Notes under the pieces: generated by a model
Told to the model about the DNA's origin: nothing
Databases searched by the model: none
The model's input: the letters and a program-made list of their open reading frames with translations, nothing else
Part shown: positions 49,500 through 61,997 of the stretch, one piece after another
Layout: every line of letters begins with the position of its first letter
How positions within the stretch are numbered: position 1 is the first letter of the stretch
Source of the DNA: Sipunculus nudus
Lineage: Eukaryota > Annelida > Sipuncula > Golfingiida > Sipunculidae
Assembly (NCBI GenBank): GCA_026874595.1
Contig: CM049311.1
Location: 11,003,676 to 11,067,675, forward strand
Direction: 5' to 3'
Length of the DNA: 64,000 nucleotides
Made by a program: the position numbers and the translations under genes

Positions 49500-49560
49500 T
49501 GACGTCACAAAGACGTCACAGTGATTGGTCGTGCGTCATCTTCAATTGAGTGACGTCCTA
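49500..49560. promoter_or_regulatory. CRE/CCAAT cluster
   Basis: TGACGTCA at 49500-49507, GACGTCAC at 49513-49520, an inverted CCAAT box (ATTGG) at about 49524-49528, TGCGTCATC, and TGACGTCC near 49551. Read on the minus strand, the CCAAT lies upstream of the CREs and the knottin exon starts 400 bp further on. On the plus strand, a donor AAG/GTAAGG follows at 49669/49670. Direction is undecided. Confidence 0.45.
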
Positions 49561-49814
49561 AGTTTGACTGGCTTGTTTATTATCAGTTGTCAGGCAAGGA
49601 TTAGTCGCAAACGCTGTAACCATTTTTATCATATTTTGGATTATTTGTATCATACAAAATCAAAGCAAGGTAAGGCAAAACTTTTTAGGCAGGTAGTCGT
49701 CGGGAAAGCTCCTGCAACCTTTTGACAAGAAAGGTTTACACTGCTTAACATGTATGAAACATTATCCCAGAAAAACATGCGGACACGGGTATTGGAACGG
49801 ACTATAGAGTAATT

Positions 49815-51282
49815 GGGGGTTATATCGGACACTTTTGGCTTCGTCGACTTACCGTTCCGTGACTAATCAAAACAACGCCGGTTTCCGAGTATCATTTCAA
49901 ACCTTACGAACAGGAGATCTTTTTGAGACTAAACACGCAGAAATCAAGCGCCCTCTAGTACAAAAAATATGCATGAGACGCCGCGGAGGTTCACCTGGGT
50001 AATATCGGACACCACCCGGGTAATATCGGACACCGGGCTAAACGGCGATACCTTGCGCAGGGGTTGACAGTAATACCATGGAAAACTGACGTTGACAGCT
50101 GGCACAGATGAAATAACAAGCACAAAACGTATGGTTTTATGGGAAAACATGGTCAAATCTTTCATTTGATCACTTTTTCTATCAATGGTAACTCTTGGAT
50201 GTGCCATGTTTGCGGGTTTCTTCCATGGACCTTACTCCGAGATCGTGACTGTCAAAGTGCCAGACGGTTCGTCACAGAAAGGCTGTTCTCACAGATCGCG
50301 GAAATTTGCAAACTAAAATGTTTAGGCTGTTTTTTTGTATATATATCGATAAATACTAACACCCTTAATTTAATGCCGACATAATATGTGTATTTTCCCA
50401 GTATATAATCAATTATACATTTATTTCCGATAATAAAATACAGTGAAGACTTCTGTTACGGTATGAGTCTGATGCATGCAAAATGCCGGAACTTATAGTT
50501 TTACCCTATATGAATATAAAGTGATCATTTAAATGCAAAAATGCAAATTAACATTATTATATACAAAAATAATAATATATAAGTATATCATTTTAATATT
50601 TGTATTTTTTTAGTAAACTGTTCAGTTATAAAAGTTGCATCCAAGCAACTTTAAATGCTGATATATATAGCAAACATGTGACATTATGACCTCGTGTACT
50701 ATGAACTTATATATACAGCCGTTATGCTATTAAAATAACTCCAAATATTATAACAATTAATGATCTTTGCATAAGCAGCAATGTGCCGTTGTTTATCCTT
50801 CAAAGAGCCTCTAATAATGATTGTCAGTTTCCATGGTGCCGAGTGTCCGATATTGCCCGGGTTCCTTTTTGGCCACCCGGGTAATATCGGACACTTGACA
50901 ATTAACAAGAAATATTAAAATATCTTTGTTTTTAGTCAAGCAAAATGCTACATATGAAAAATAAACAGTCTGATTGTGATATAAACTGGTCAACAGGTCG
51001 TGACATCGCTTCTGACGGTCAAAACCTGACCTAGTTTTGGGGTCACGTCGATCACGTGTGTCGTGCCTGAACTTTTCAGGACGGCTGAGGCCGGTCATTG
51101 GTTCCCTGGTAGCCTTGTTAAACCAATAAAATATGACCTTTTATTTAATATTGGCTGTATTTAACGGAAGTTGTAAACAAAACAAATCATACACTCTAAT
51201 TTGTCGCATGCTGTCGGTCAGGATTACCAAAAATTATCGATTCCTGAGGATTTTTAGGCAAGTGTTCGATATTACCCGGGTG
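49815..51282. repeat. Cluster of six copies of a ~20-bp motif with core GGGTAATATCGGACAC
   Basis: Copies: 49815-49832 (+, degenerate), 49993-50013 (+), 50014-50034 (+, directly adjacent), 50841-50862 (-), 50875-50895 (+), 51261-51282 (-). Better copies begin ACCCGGGT. The 50841/50875 pair forms a hairpin. Sequence between copies is not repeated in an obvious way, and no ORF of note spans it. Confidence 0.85.
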
Positions 51283-52057
51283 TCCATTATTTGCCGGATT
51301 TACTCTAATTGTTTTTTATTTTTCCCAAGGCTTTGTCCACTATTTTTCCTGTTGTTGCACATATGGTTCAGATAAGTCAGGTATAAATGGACCTTGATAA
51401 ATCGCCCTGCTAACGTTTAAAACAATAAAAGAAAAAAGGTAAAAGAATTGATCATTAAGTGAAATACATGCCCATGTGACATCACAAAAAAAATAAAATA
51501 AATATTTTAATAGTAGCAATGTATAATGTGAACATAGATTTCAGCAATACTGAGGAAACACAGGTCATGGAAACACCATTTTCCGATGCGTATAAATCCA
51601 GGGTTGTGAGGAAAGACTGATAGTTAGCATAAGAAGATGAATAATTTAATGAAAATTTGATAATCCCGTTAAATAATGTCGGTTTTAGGACCTTAATCAA
51701 AGCATGTTGCAAATGTTCCGCCCTGGGAGGTCCCATTTGCCTTCTCGGTCTTGGTCTCCAAACAAAAGGTCCGGGTGTTTATACTGGTCTAGACTCAAAG
51801 ACCACGTTTTGCCATGAATTCAATGACCTTAATTCTTCTTTCATAACGTTATGCCTGTTTTTCTCTGACTCTAAAATATTATTCTTCGATACAATATCCT
51901 GTGTTTTTCTTCAACCAAATATGTTATATATCCAAACTGCTTGACGTTGTTTAGTTTATTTCTCTTGTACCAACATAACACTTATGGACGTTTCACTGGT
52001 ATGTTTTTGGAACACAAACTTTGGGAAAACAAAATACGGAGTACATGGCAGTTGAGC
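51283..52057. other. No supported gene
   Basis: Short ORFs on both strands only (95 codons at most), with no motif recognised. Confidence 0.4.
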
Positions 52058-52060
52058 TTA

Positions 52061-52645
52061 AGCCTGTATCTCACTGGGCTGCGACAGCTTGGCGACAAAT
52101 TGCGAATTCATGCGCGAGAGAGTCTCAAAAGAGTCGTAAAACATTCGCAACATTTACATTCGTAAAACATGTTAAAAAAATTTGCAAAACAAAATTTTTC
52201 GCAAAATAGTCGCAGAGGCGTCCCTTGTGTCTCAAACCCGTCTCAAACATGTATCGAACTATTCTCAAGTCAGAAGTCAGTTTCTGCGAAAAGTCAGGAA
52301 TTGCGAGAACTGCGACACAACTTTTAGAGGGGTGTGTGACCTATGCAACTACATTGCGAATATTTGGAGATAAAAATGAGAATCTGACATTCTGGTCGGG
52401 AATGGTCGTGCGAATATTTCACAAATGTCGTGCGAATGTCTTGTGAGCATCGCACGACATTCGCACAACGGGTATACGAACTCCAGCCGAATTTTGAGCC
52501 AAACACTCGTACGATGTTCGCAAACATGTCGTAAATACGATTCAGTGTGATTGCAAGTGAAAATTGTCGCTAATTCGCGTATTTTCTCGCAATTGTCGTG
52601 TCTTCAACTAGTCGCAAGCTGTCGCAGTCCAGTGAGATACTACCT
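52061..52645. mobile_element. PIF/Harbinger-like MITE
   Basis: Ends carry a ~35-bp inverted repeat sharing GTATCTCACTGG and CTGCGACAGCTTG. A 3-bp TTA direct repeat flanks it (52058-52060 and 52646-52648), the usual target of PIF/Harbinger transposons. The interior is dense in TTGCGA/TCGCAA and ATTCGCAC words in both orientations. At 585 bp it has no coding capacity; ORFs across it are artefacts. Confidence 0.8.
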
Positions 52646-52648
52646 TTA

Positions 52649-53421
52649 CTCTGATCTCTAGGTCTCTGTCCTTGTCTTTGATATCTTGTTTTAGGTCTTG
52701 CTCTTCATCTTGGATGAAGTTTACCTGTCTCGACTACAACACTGCCCTGTGTTCATGTTCTAACGTTTACAAAGAATCATGTATTGAATAGTCACTTTAA
52801 TAACTGAAACGTTTTATTAATGGAAAGAACTGAGTACAAAGGCAAATTATAAATTTGCATTTATACCTATTTTACATCAATAGTTTATCATAGCGATGCC
52901 TACCACAGGCGCTTTGATCCCTATAGACATAATATATATGATTTGTCAAGGTGTATTTTATTATTATTAAGTATTCAGAAGCGAATTTAGACATGTGGAC
53001 GTTATAACGTTCCTCTCTTCTGAAATAAAAGAGAAGAGTGTTTCCGTCCTTAAATTCGGGCTTACTTGTTTTTTTCTGGACCAAAATCTACATTTAATCA
53101 CTTCTGCTTGTCTTTCATCATAAAGATCCACACTGTCTGGACAGAAATAACCGCTTTTTTAACTGTTAGTGGCACTTAATTTCGGACTGTCTGAAGTGGT
53201 ATTCATCCATTCATAGCAGCATAAGAAGTCTTTTTGATAACCTTTGATAAATGATATTTATCATGTTTATAGGGATTCAAGCGCATGTGTGCCCACCGAT
53301 TAAGTACAACCCAGCTAATACATTTCATTTTACCTGTAGTATTATATGAGTAAAAATGTTCGAAAATACAGCTAATTGCTGGTTCTGATGCAATGTCGCT
53401 CATGATTATATTGATAAACAC

Positions 53422-53472
<51 letters not shown>

Positions 53473-54745
53473 AATACTATGTATCAATACTGTGGAAGTG
53501 GTTAATTTCGCGTGTCTGAATTTTCGCGCATTTCTCATTTTATAGCATCAGCACAGTTTGGATTTTAGCGCAAATCCGTGTGTAAGGTAATAAATCGTGT
53601 ATAAAATTATTAATATTTATAAAAGACAGGTTTTAACCTCATCCAACCTAACAACCTTCGGGTGACCGCTTGCATGCCATCGAGTACCGTGAAATTAAGG
53701 TGTGAACAATAGGTAATTAATCAGGACTAATCACGTTTGATGATGCAATGGTACAGCAACCAGCTACGTTGTTTGACATCTGAGTAAGTTGTAGAATTTC
53801 TCTACAACAACAACTGTGATCATACTAACCAGTATATTAATGTAAGAACTCACGACAAGGATAATGTATACAAAATGCTTGGAAAGTCGTACCACAGCAT
53901 TTAATTGTGGTACATTTCCAACGGATTTCAAAACCAAAACTGTCGCTCCAGCGAATGAATTTGGAAGGTAAATGATATAGATATGTGGCAATTTTGAAAA
54001 AAGGCATATGACGAAAAAAATTCTAGATCAATGTTTAATGATACCTTAATAAAAACAATGATGTGCGCGTAATAGTTTAAATATATGAAAGCTACATGGA
54101 CACCTAAGACGTGGAAACCGCTGAAAATTATCTATGGAACATAGTATAAAATATGTGACCCATGGGTAATGACGCTCAGCTGACTAGGAAGACCTTCACA
54201 AAAGGAAGTTTATAGATGAATATATACGTATGTATGAATATTTAGATTCATATTTGGATATGGTGAATACTATGTTGAAATGACAAAACCAGTTAAATCT
54301 ACAAATAATATTGTTATTCTTATAAAATTAATTTTTTCCCAATGATATTGAAAAAAATATTGATATAATGAGATATAATTAAAATTTGCAGTAACAAAAT
54401 AAAGTTCTCTTCACAAATACGCGGTTGGTATCCTCTCGACAGGAATACTTTATATGGTCTATATGCTTTGTCTTAAAAAAAGCACAAACAAGTAACAGAA
54501 CAGGCAATTTTAACTTTCTCTTTTTAAAATCAATTCTATTTAATCAATATATGTATGTTCTTTGTAAGAAAAACTTGAAATACTGAATTTAAAATTGAAT
54601 CTTGCAATATTGAAAGTGTTCATGTTTATTAACATATGATTTGTATTTTTTTTCATGTTTCGAGGAATGTCAATGATGATGAAAACGATACAAATAAATA
54701 TCTGGTGATACTGAGACACCCCTGAGACCAAAAAGAAAGAAATTT
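52649..54745. other. No supported gene; (TA)n at 53426-53469
   Basis: Contains a 22-unit (TA)n array and a small hairpin GTACCACA/TGTGGTAC near 53888-53912. No coding exon recognised. Confidence 0.45.
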
Positions 54746-55275
54746 TTTCATCTGAATGCCAATTTTTGTAGGTGGTATCCCATTTCAACTGAAGCATAGC
54801 TCGGAGGATATGGGTAACAGTAACCTAATTTCAGGTTTCCAAGGAGATTAAAGGTTGAATGGTTACAATTTACACCCTGCTAACGAACAACTGCATTTCT
54901 GGGGTTTCAAAAATAGAGAAAAATATTAGTAAATATTAAAAAAAAAATCCAGGTGGCGCCACCAGTCTGCAGGAACTGATGAAAAATTCCTTGATGAATA
55001 TGCATGCAAAGTATCATGGTGATCAATGCAATAGTTTGTCAGATCCTGGAGTTTTTGTATATTATTAAAATTATTCTGGCGGAAACTTCTGACCCCCATT
55101 GGAGGATATGGGTAAAAGAGACCCAATTTAAGGTTTGAAAGGAGATTCTTCATTGACTTTCCGGCTACGATTTCTGCCTGGTTAAGGGACGAACAGACGG
55201 ACGGCACGACATACGGACGACAGACAAAGAGTGATCGCTATAGCTCAGATACGACTTTCAGATAGCCGAGATAAA
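54746..55275 (+). mobile_element. Helitron-like repeat fragment with ~300-bp monomers
   Basis: Two diverged units share GGAGGATATGGGTAA(C/A)AG and AGGAGATT (near 54802 and 55100), separated by about 300 bp. The segment carries GGTGGCGCCACC at 54952-54963 followed by AGTCTGCAGGAACTGATGAA. It ends with an ACGGACGG-type tract and CGCTATAGCTCAGAT at 55195-55250. The monomer is the reverse orientation of those at 37.6-38.3 kb. The ending mirrors 5895-5975. Confidence 0.65.
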
Positions 55276-58200
55276 AAAAAATAAACTTCTTTGTATAGCC
55301 TCACTGTTAGAGCGTTCTTAATTCTTTTTATCTCTCCTATTAGTCACATATACTTCTTTTATAATAAAATACTGATGCAGAAAATATATTTTACCAGCAT
55401 TCGAAGAAAACGGGTTTCTTAAAGGTTCTACTGTAAACTGTTATCATACTAATTAAAACCATGGTTCGCTGGAAAATTTATATCTTTTCATAATGATACA
55501 TAGGAACATCTTTCTTAAGTGTTATTATCTACGTGACTTTGTCTCTTACATAAACCTGCACTGCATCAAGATTTTAATTAAAATGAAAATAATTATATTC
55601 GCTTTCGACGATAGAAAATGAGACTCTGATAATCAAGCATTTTTTTTACTTTCATTTCTGTTTTGCACGAAGAGTCGTTCAAGGAACGTGCCCGAACAAC
55701 AGCAACCTGGTTGACATTGCAGCTGTGTCGGATGCCATATTTGACGCCGTGTTCTAATCGTAACACCTTTACTGCCCCCCGAATAGGTGTTTTGGACCAG
55801 AATCCATTGCGTGATAATATGTAATGAGGTTTATTTTTGCTATTTCATGTGAGCACAGAACTTCAGAATCATTATGCAAACTAACGTATGAACCAAAAAT
55901 TATTAGCTCTTAGTGTAGATAGACTGCCTCAAACGACTTTAAGCGTTTGGAGAGGAATTGTTGTGTTTCGCAGCCAGCTTTCGCACAAGCAGTTATACAC
56001 AATGAAAGCGGCATCAACGGTACCTATAAACCCAGTATTAACTCACGTGATGGCCATTTGGTGGGTATGTGTTGGGATTAAACTCGCTATAATGATCAAT
56101 AACGCGGTTCTCACTGTCATTAACGATGTGGTCTGTTAGCGTGTGCTCCGCCAATCACGTGGTTGTAGTTTTTCCCCTCAGACGATTAGACAGAGCGTCG
56201 ACTGCGTCAAGGTGGCATATCTAATCGTATAAAAAACTGCTCTAAAATATTGATGATGAAATAAAATTTTCCCTACTTTTGACGACACCAAGTCACACAC
56301 TAGCATATCGCCATACAAGTTCAATGACATAACCTATAATTCTCTCTATACGAATAATATTTTTTTTCTCAAGTGAAAAGCATATCTTTCATTACTTCTG
56401 GACTGAGAACGTTGTCTTTTAATGCTAAGCTACATACAGTAACTCTATATGCACTTGTTTTATTATTGTTTTGAGATTCATATATACACTCCAAAGGGAT
56501 CACCGATTAATTCCAATTGGCGGACTGGTGATCTCCTGGTGATAACATACATCTAGTTTTTATTATATTTGCATTTACAGTTACAACTGTGTTAATATAT
56601 GCATTTGACATGTCCTTAAACATTTTTGTTTAACTACAAAGACATCTTTAAGCTCTTAAACCAGGTCGAGGTAATAATCATTTACAATGATGTTCATCTA
56701 TTGTCTTCTGTTATGAGTATTCCTCTCCCACTGCGTAATATGAAGATAACCTTCTTGTTTACTGACACAAGTTGGATCATTCGATTATTTCTGAACGCCT
56801 AGTGAGTCGTGTGTTCAAAGACTCCAGAAAGGAGGGTATGTTTCCACCCATGTATTTGAATAATTTTTACAAAAACGTTTGATAATTATGTTAGGCACTC
56901 TCTAATCCAAGAATTGCAGAACAAGGTAATCTTTTGTGATTGAGGAAACCGGAGGACTCGCAGAAAACCAACAGTCATGAATGGGCCACTTCAATATTCT
57001 CATACCTGCTCTCCAGCTCCTCACAGCTCCACTGTCCAGCCCGATAACTGTGTGTCATTCCTTCTGTTTCTTTCGATCTAATTGTTTGTGGAGGAGTTGT
57101 CTAATAATGCCTGATGATTATGCTTTGCAGGAGTTCTGATTAAAAAATCGGATTCGCGGAATATGGGTTCTGGCTAATTGGGCCCCCCGTAGGGAGGTAA
57201 GCGTATAGGGGTTAATGGGTTTATTTCTGTGTCAATATTTGGGTAAAAAAGTTTTGTGGGTGGACTTGCTGAAAAAAATTAAATTATTTCAATTTTTGTT
57301 TTTCTTTTCTTGTTCTTTCTTCTGTAACTGTTTTGCGCTAAATCTGCAATATGATAATATGACTTAATAATAATATTTATAAAAAATCTAGTCATTGGGC
57401 GGAAAATAGTCCTAGTTGACATATTAGCACATGATAATCATTTTGTCCCTGATCTTATTTCCTATATGTCTCGGTTTGAGCTAGCGGTCCAATATGGCTA
57501 TGGCTAATTTTCAAATACTGACCTTTAGACTTACTATTAGACATAGGTGACAAATTTGCACTTGGTAGTTCTTGCTGACCTTGTCCTCATTTCCAAGATA
57601 TTATTTTCCAGTCATACAAGTAGTAGATGTATTGTAACAATCATGGCAATTTGAGCCGCTCGGGTGATCTTCTTTTGCAATGGCTAGGCGATTTAAGACA
57701 TCTTTAATTATATGGGGAATTCAAACTTATGGTAGTGTATTTGTCTAATTACAAGAGAGAGCCCTAAATAATTAAAAGATAGATATATGTCTTACGAGCA
57801 TATGTTTATGATCTGAAATGTATTTTATCAATGTTTGGATGTATGAATTCCTTCCCTAATGGTGATAAGAACCATGGGTTTTCAAACTATGACTTGAAAA
57901 ACTTATACACGTAATATACGTAAAACATTAGTCCCATAGACTGTTTGGTTTGCTTGTTTGAGTCGTAACACAGGGACACGTCTAGCGTTTGCAATTGTCT
58001 CAAAATAAATTGAGAAGTTAATAAACTCTTTAGAATTGTAAATATCATCATATTTATAGGTTAAACTCAGAATGAATATTATCATAAACAATATATGATA
58101 TGGGCGACGTTCAAGGGGTTTATCATGTTATGAAAGTAGCTTAAAACCTTCGGAATCACGAAGCATTACTTCCAGCAGTACATGTGGCAATTTATTTTCT

Positions 58201-61118
58201 AAAATTATTCTGTAAGTCTGTATGTAGTGATGGTCAGTGTAGGGTCTTAATATGATCAAATTACCTTAGTTCAGTTTAGCTTTAAATATATACTGAAATA
58301 CTTTTTAGTCCCAATGACAAAATATTTTTAATCTTCAGATTATCTTCTATTAGATCCGTTATATATAAATACATTTTTTATGGTGGTATGTAGATTTTAA
58401 AATTTAAAGAAATTTTTAATTTTTTTCAATTAAAAAACCCGCGATATATCTCGCATGTGGCAGCAAGTGTACTTTTAACAATAACATTCTCATAAAATAT
58501 ACACAAATATAATATGGAGTTTTTTAATTGCATATCAACTTTCTTATAATTAAATTTCAATTTTTAAATTTTTGACAAATTAACATATGATTCTTTATAT
58601 CAATTTAATGGCCTAAAACTGCTTTTTAAAATGCGAAACAGAATAAAGAACAACAGCGTGTTAGATAATACATTTTCAACATACCTGCAAAATTCGATAT
58701 CTTTATGCCTGATAATTTGTGAGAAATATCAATCTGAATATGGTGAAATATGCTAAAATGCGGTTTTGAGAAAACGGTAACAAATCTTTTGGGAAGAGTA
58801 ATTTTGCATGAATTGGCCGACATAAATGTGAATACAAGTGACACTTGTATAACATGAACCTACATCATGGTCTGTTTTTGTTTACTTTTTTTTTATTACT
58901 CTGGACCATTTTGCATGGTTCGGTCACGAATGCGTAAATTTAAAATTGCGTTCAATAGAAATTTACGTTCAATAAAAAACTTAGGCGTTGCGAATTACAA
59001 TTGTTTTTGATATATCAAATGTTCTTGCTAAACTATGTTATATATCATTTGCAAGTTTTATCAATGTTTGTACATGGCAGGTGGTAAAAAAAACTTCGTG
59101 GAATATTTGAAGTAATTATATCCCTGTGATTAATATTGTTCACTTAGTACACTTGCAGCAACTGAGTGTCAGCTTGGAAACACCACTTTCCTGGTTTAAT
59201 ACTTAATACTAATAGGCCAACTCAGATATCGAATCCTACTTTTATTAGATGCGAAAGCATGTTATCAACACAACCAACCATTTACAGTCGCTCTCTATAC
59301 TATGTTTTTTACATAGTACCTAAATAAAACACTTCAAAAGCGCACACGCGCAGGTACCTTCACACATTTATGGCTCTATTTTGTTGTTAGTTTCATTCGA
59401 GTGGGGGACTTTCACAGTGATGATTGTCGATTTTATTCGGGACGGTGAGTCACTGAGCACCTTGACGTCTCACGAATCGTGATGCTTGTCGATTTCATTC
59501 AGGGGCACTGAGTGCCGGGCTGATATCAGCTCTGAGTTAAATATGTGTATAAGCCGAATCAACCATGGGCATAGATGTTTAACTTGAATGACGTGTTTTA
59601 TCACGTATGCCTGGGGCTCTGTATTCATATGAAAGCATGCGTGGTCGGTTTATAATTGAGGATATCAAACAATGTTAAATTAAATATTGCTATACACGGG
59701 AAGAACACCCTCATGGGGAAATCGATTGATCTAACACTACGGTCTGCAAATGATAAAATTGTGCAAGGAAGATGGGTTCTTGTAAATTATATCAATAGTA
59801 TTAAGCATTGATGTCGGGGTAACATTTAAGTTATAACGACTATGGCATAGGTCATTATTCTGACTATAATTTTCTATTTTTCCCTACATGCAGGAAATGT
59901 CAAATCTATCTATTATTATGCAAGGTGGTGAGTAGAGAGTAAAAATAGCAATTGTTTTTCTTGATTTTAGCTGTGCTTTGGATGAATTTTAAAGGTGTTA
60001 TAGTGCATCAAGGTGCTGAATTTTGTTGTTACCTGATTAACCTTCAGGTGGTGAGGAGCTGCGCGAGATCTAGCAATGTTTCACTTTGATGGAGCAGGTC
60101 AAGTTTGTTTTGCATTCAGGTTGTTACGGACGACTAGTTCCGAGTGAACATGTATAGCAAGATATCAGCCATATTTTCTAGTGCATCCCAATTGAGAAAT
60201 AAGGAAAAACCTACATACCTTAAGAAATAGCGAATACAACTTGTGTTGAAACTCGTTGTTCAAGATTAATAAACAAAGAGAGTACATTAAAATGTCGGAC
60301 CAGAGACCTTTAACGATATAAGCGATATAATCATAGCTATCATCAGCTTTCAATTTAATGTATGAGCCCTTTGATGTCCCAGGTTTGGTTTACGATCAGA
60401 TCTTGGCCAAGCGGAAAAAAAGCTTGTCCTAAAAATTCGTGGATTTATGAATCTCAATTAGCTAAGTGACTTAATTGTCAGGTATAAAAAGTGAGTAAAA
60501 GTTTCCAAGCTGAAACTTTAATAAAAGGTCGTTACTGATGTGTTTTTTTTATCTGTCCATTGCACTGCACTTCATCTTATAGACTGGGGTTACCATTGTG
60601 TTTGAGGTGTTATGGATATTAATAGACCCGCCTCACGTCCCTGCAGTTTGACTCCTGAATAGACTGAGATGCCATAAAACGTTAAATCTCTCGTTATATT
60701 CTGCTATGACACTCTTCCTTTAGACCGGCTGACAAAACAGTGAGTCCTTTTCAATTTTCACGACATTCCGGAAAAAAATATGCATTTTTCATTACTTTTT
60801 CCAAACAAAAAAAGTAGGGCTTTTTCTGATACTTTCACGTTGTCTTGGGCGTTTTACTTTTGCTTCATTTGCCATTAGTGACCACATTTTGTTTATAATG
60901 GCTGATGAACACCATGTGATCACGTTTTCTCAAAAAATATAAATGCTGTTTTATAATTTTTCTTGGTGGAACTTATTAGGCAAATGGAATGAACATAAGT
61001 GATTTGACAAGATATGGCCAAAAGAGGGACCGCAAAATGTTAACAGCCAATTAACGTTGTTATAATAGACGAGTGCCTCGTTTAGTAGGGAGTGGAACTT
61101 TGATATCAGTTTATTTTG
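55276..61118. other. Long stretch without a supported gene
   Basis: Highly AT-rich. ORFs reach 83 codons (55888-56139) and show no recognisable family. A diverged 62-bp tandem pair lies at 59417-59530. If the two knottin exons belong to neighbouring genes, missing 5' exons of paralogue A could lie here, but I found no convincing signal peptide. Confidence 0.4.
59417..59530. repeat. Diverged 62-bp tandem pair
   Basis: GTGATGATTGTCGATTTTAT at 59417 and GTGATGCTTGTCGATTTCAT at 59479, each followed by a GGCACTGAG/GGTGAGTCACTGAG-type phrase. Confidence 0.65.

Positions 61119-61119
<1 letters not shown>

Positions 61120-61181
<62 letters not shown>
61120..61181. repeat. (TA)n microsatellite
   Basis: About 30 TA units with one T insertion. 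Confidence 0.95.
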
Positions 61182-61184
<3 letters not shown>

Positions 61185-61719
61185 GCATATTTACCCTAAA
61201 TTTGAATTTAACAAAGATGCCCTTGAGCTTGTTAGAAAAAAAATCTATTCAGAAAAAATAGTTCTAATGTCTGTCATAAGTTAAGAAAAAAACAATAATT
61301 ATTATTCCTCACACGGCGTACTTATGGCTGAAATTTGTATAAAGGTGTGGTTGTCTGGTTCTGCAAATTAAGTCAGGACTCCTGATGGCAGTTGTTTTTG
61401 CAATGAATGAACAATTAGTTCCCTGCGGGGTTAAAACCCAACGTTTCTCAACTTCTGAATTAATCGCCTTCGGCTTTGATAAACCATTAACCCGAAGTGA
61501 CGTTAGTTGTATTGTGCATCAAGACCCACTTACATAGCCCGGGACTTATCTCTTCTGCCCAATAAACCCCTTAAGGATGGGACGGACTGGCGGGACTTTA
61601 CTAATGCAGGTTTCCTGAACCGTTAATGACAGGATTAAAACCCCCGTTGGGTTTGACGGAGTTGTCTTGTGGAGAACGACTCAGGTCCGGCCTTCGTTGA
61701 CGAAAGCTTAGTCTGTGCT

Positions 61720-61818
61720 ACTGACACTGCCACATGAATTGTTGTAGTTGCCAGGACTGGTCAACACTTCGAGAGCTGACTCTCCTGACACCGCTACATA
61801 AATGGCTGAAGTTGCAAG

Positions 61819-61865
<47 letters not shown>

Positions 61866-61951
61866 ACAGAAAAGGATTGTAGGACAGCCATATTTTGTCT
61901 CCAGGACATTGAGTGTGATAAAGAGTCAGGTAGATGAAGATATGTGGAGAC

Positions 61952-61996
<45 letters not shown>
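61720..61996. repeat. Diverged duplication followed by two (GA)n arrays
   Basis: TGACACTGCCACATGAATTG and TGACACCGCTACATAAATGG start about 70 bp apart. (GA)n arrays follow at 61821-61864 and 61958-61996. The Leu/Ser ORFs on the minus strand are artefacts. Confidence 0.8.

Positions 61997-61997
<1 letters not shown>

Noticed and set aside
55888-56139. 83-codon ORF with hydrophobic C-terminal half
   Set aside because: Not recognised, no splice signals that I trust, no paralogue in the window.
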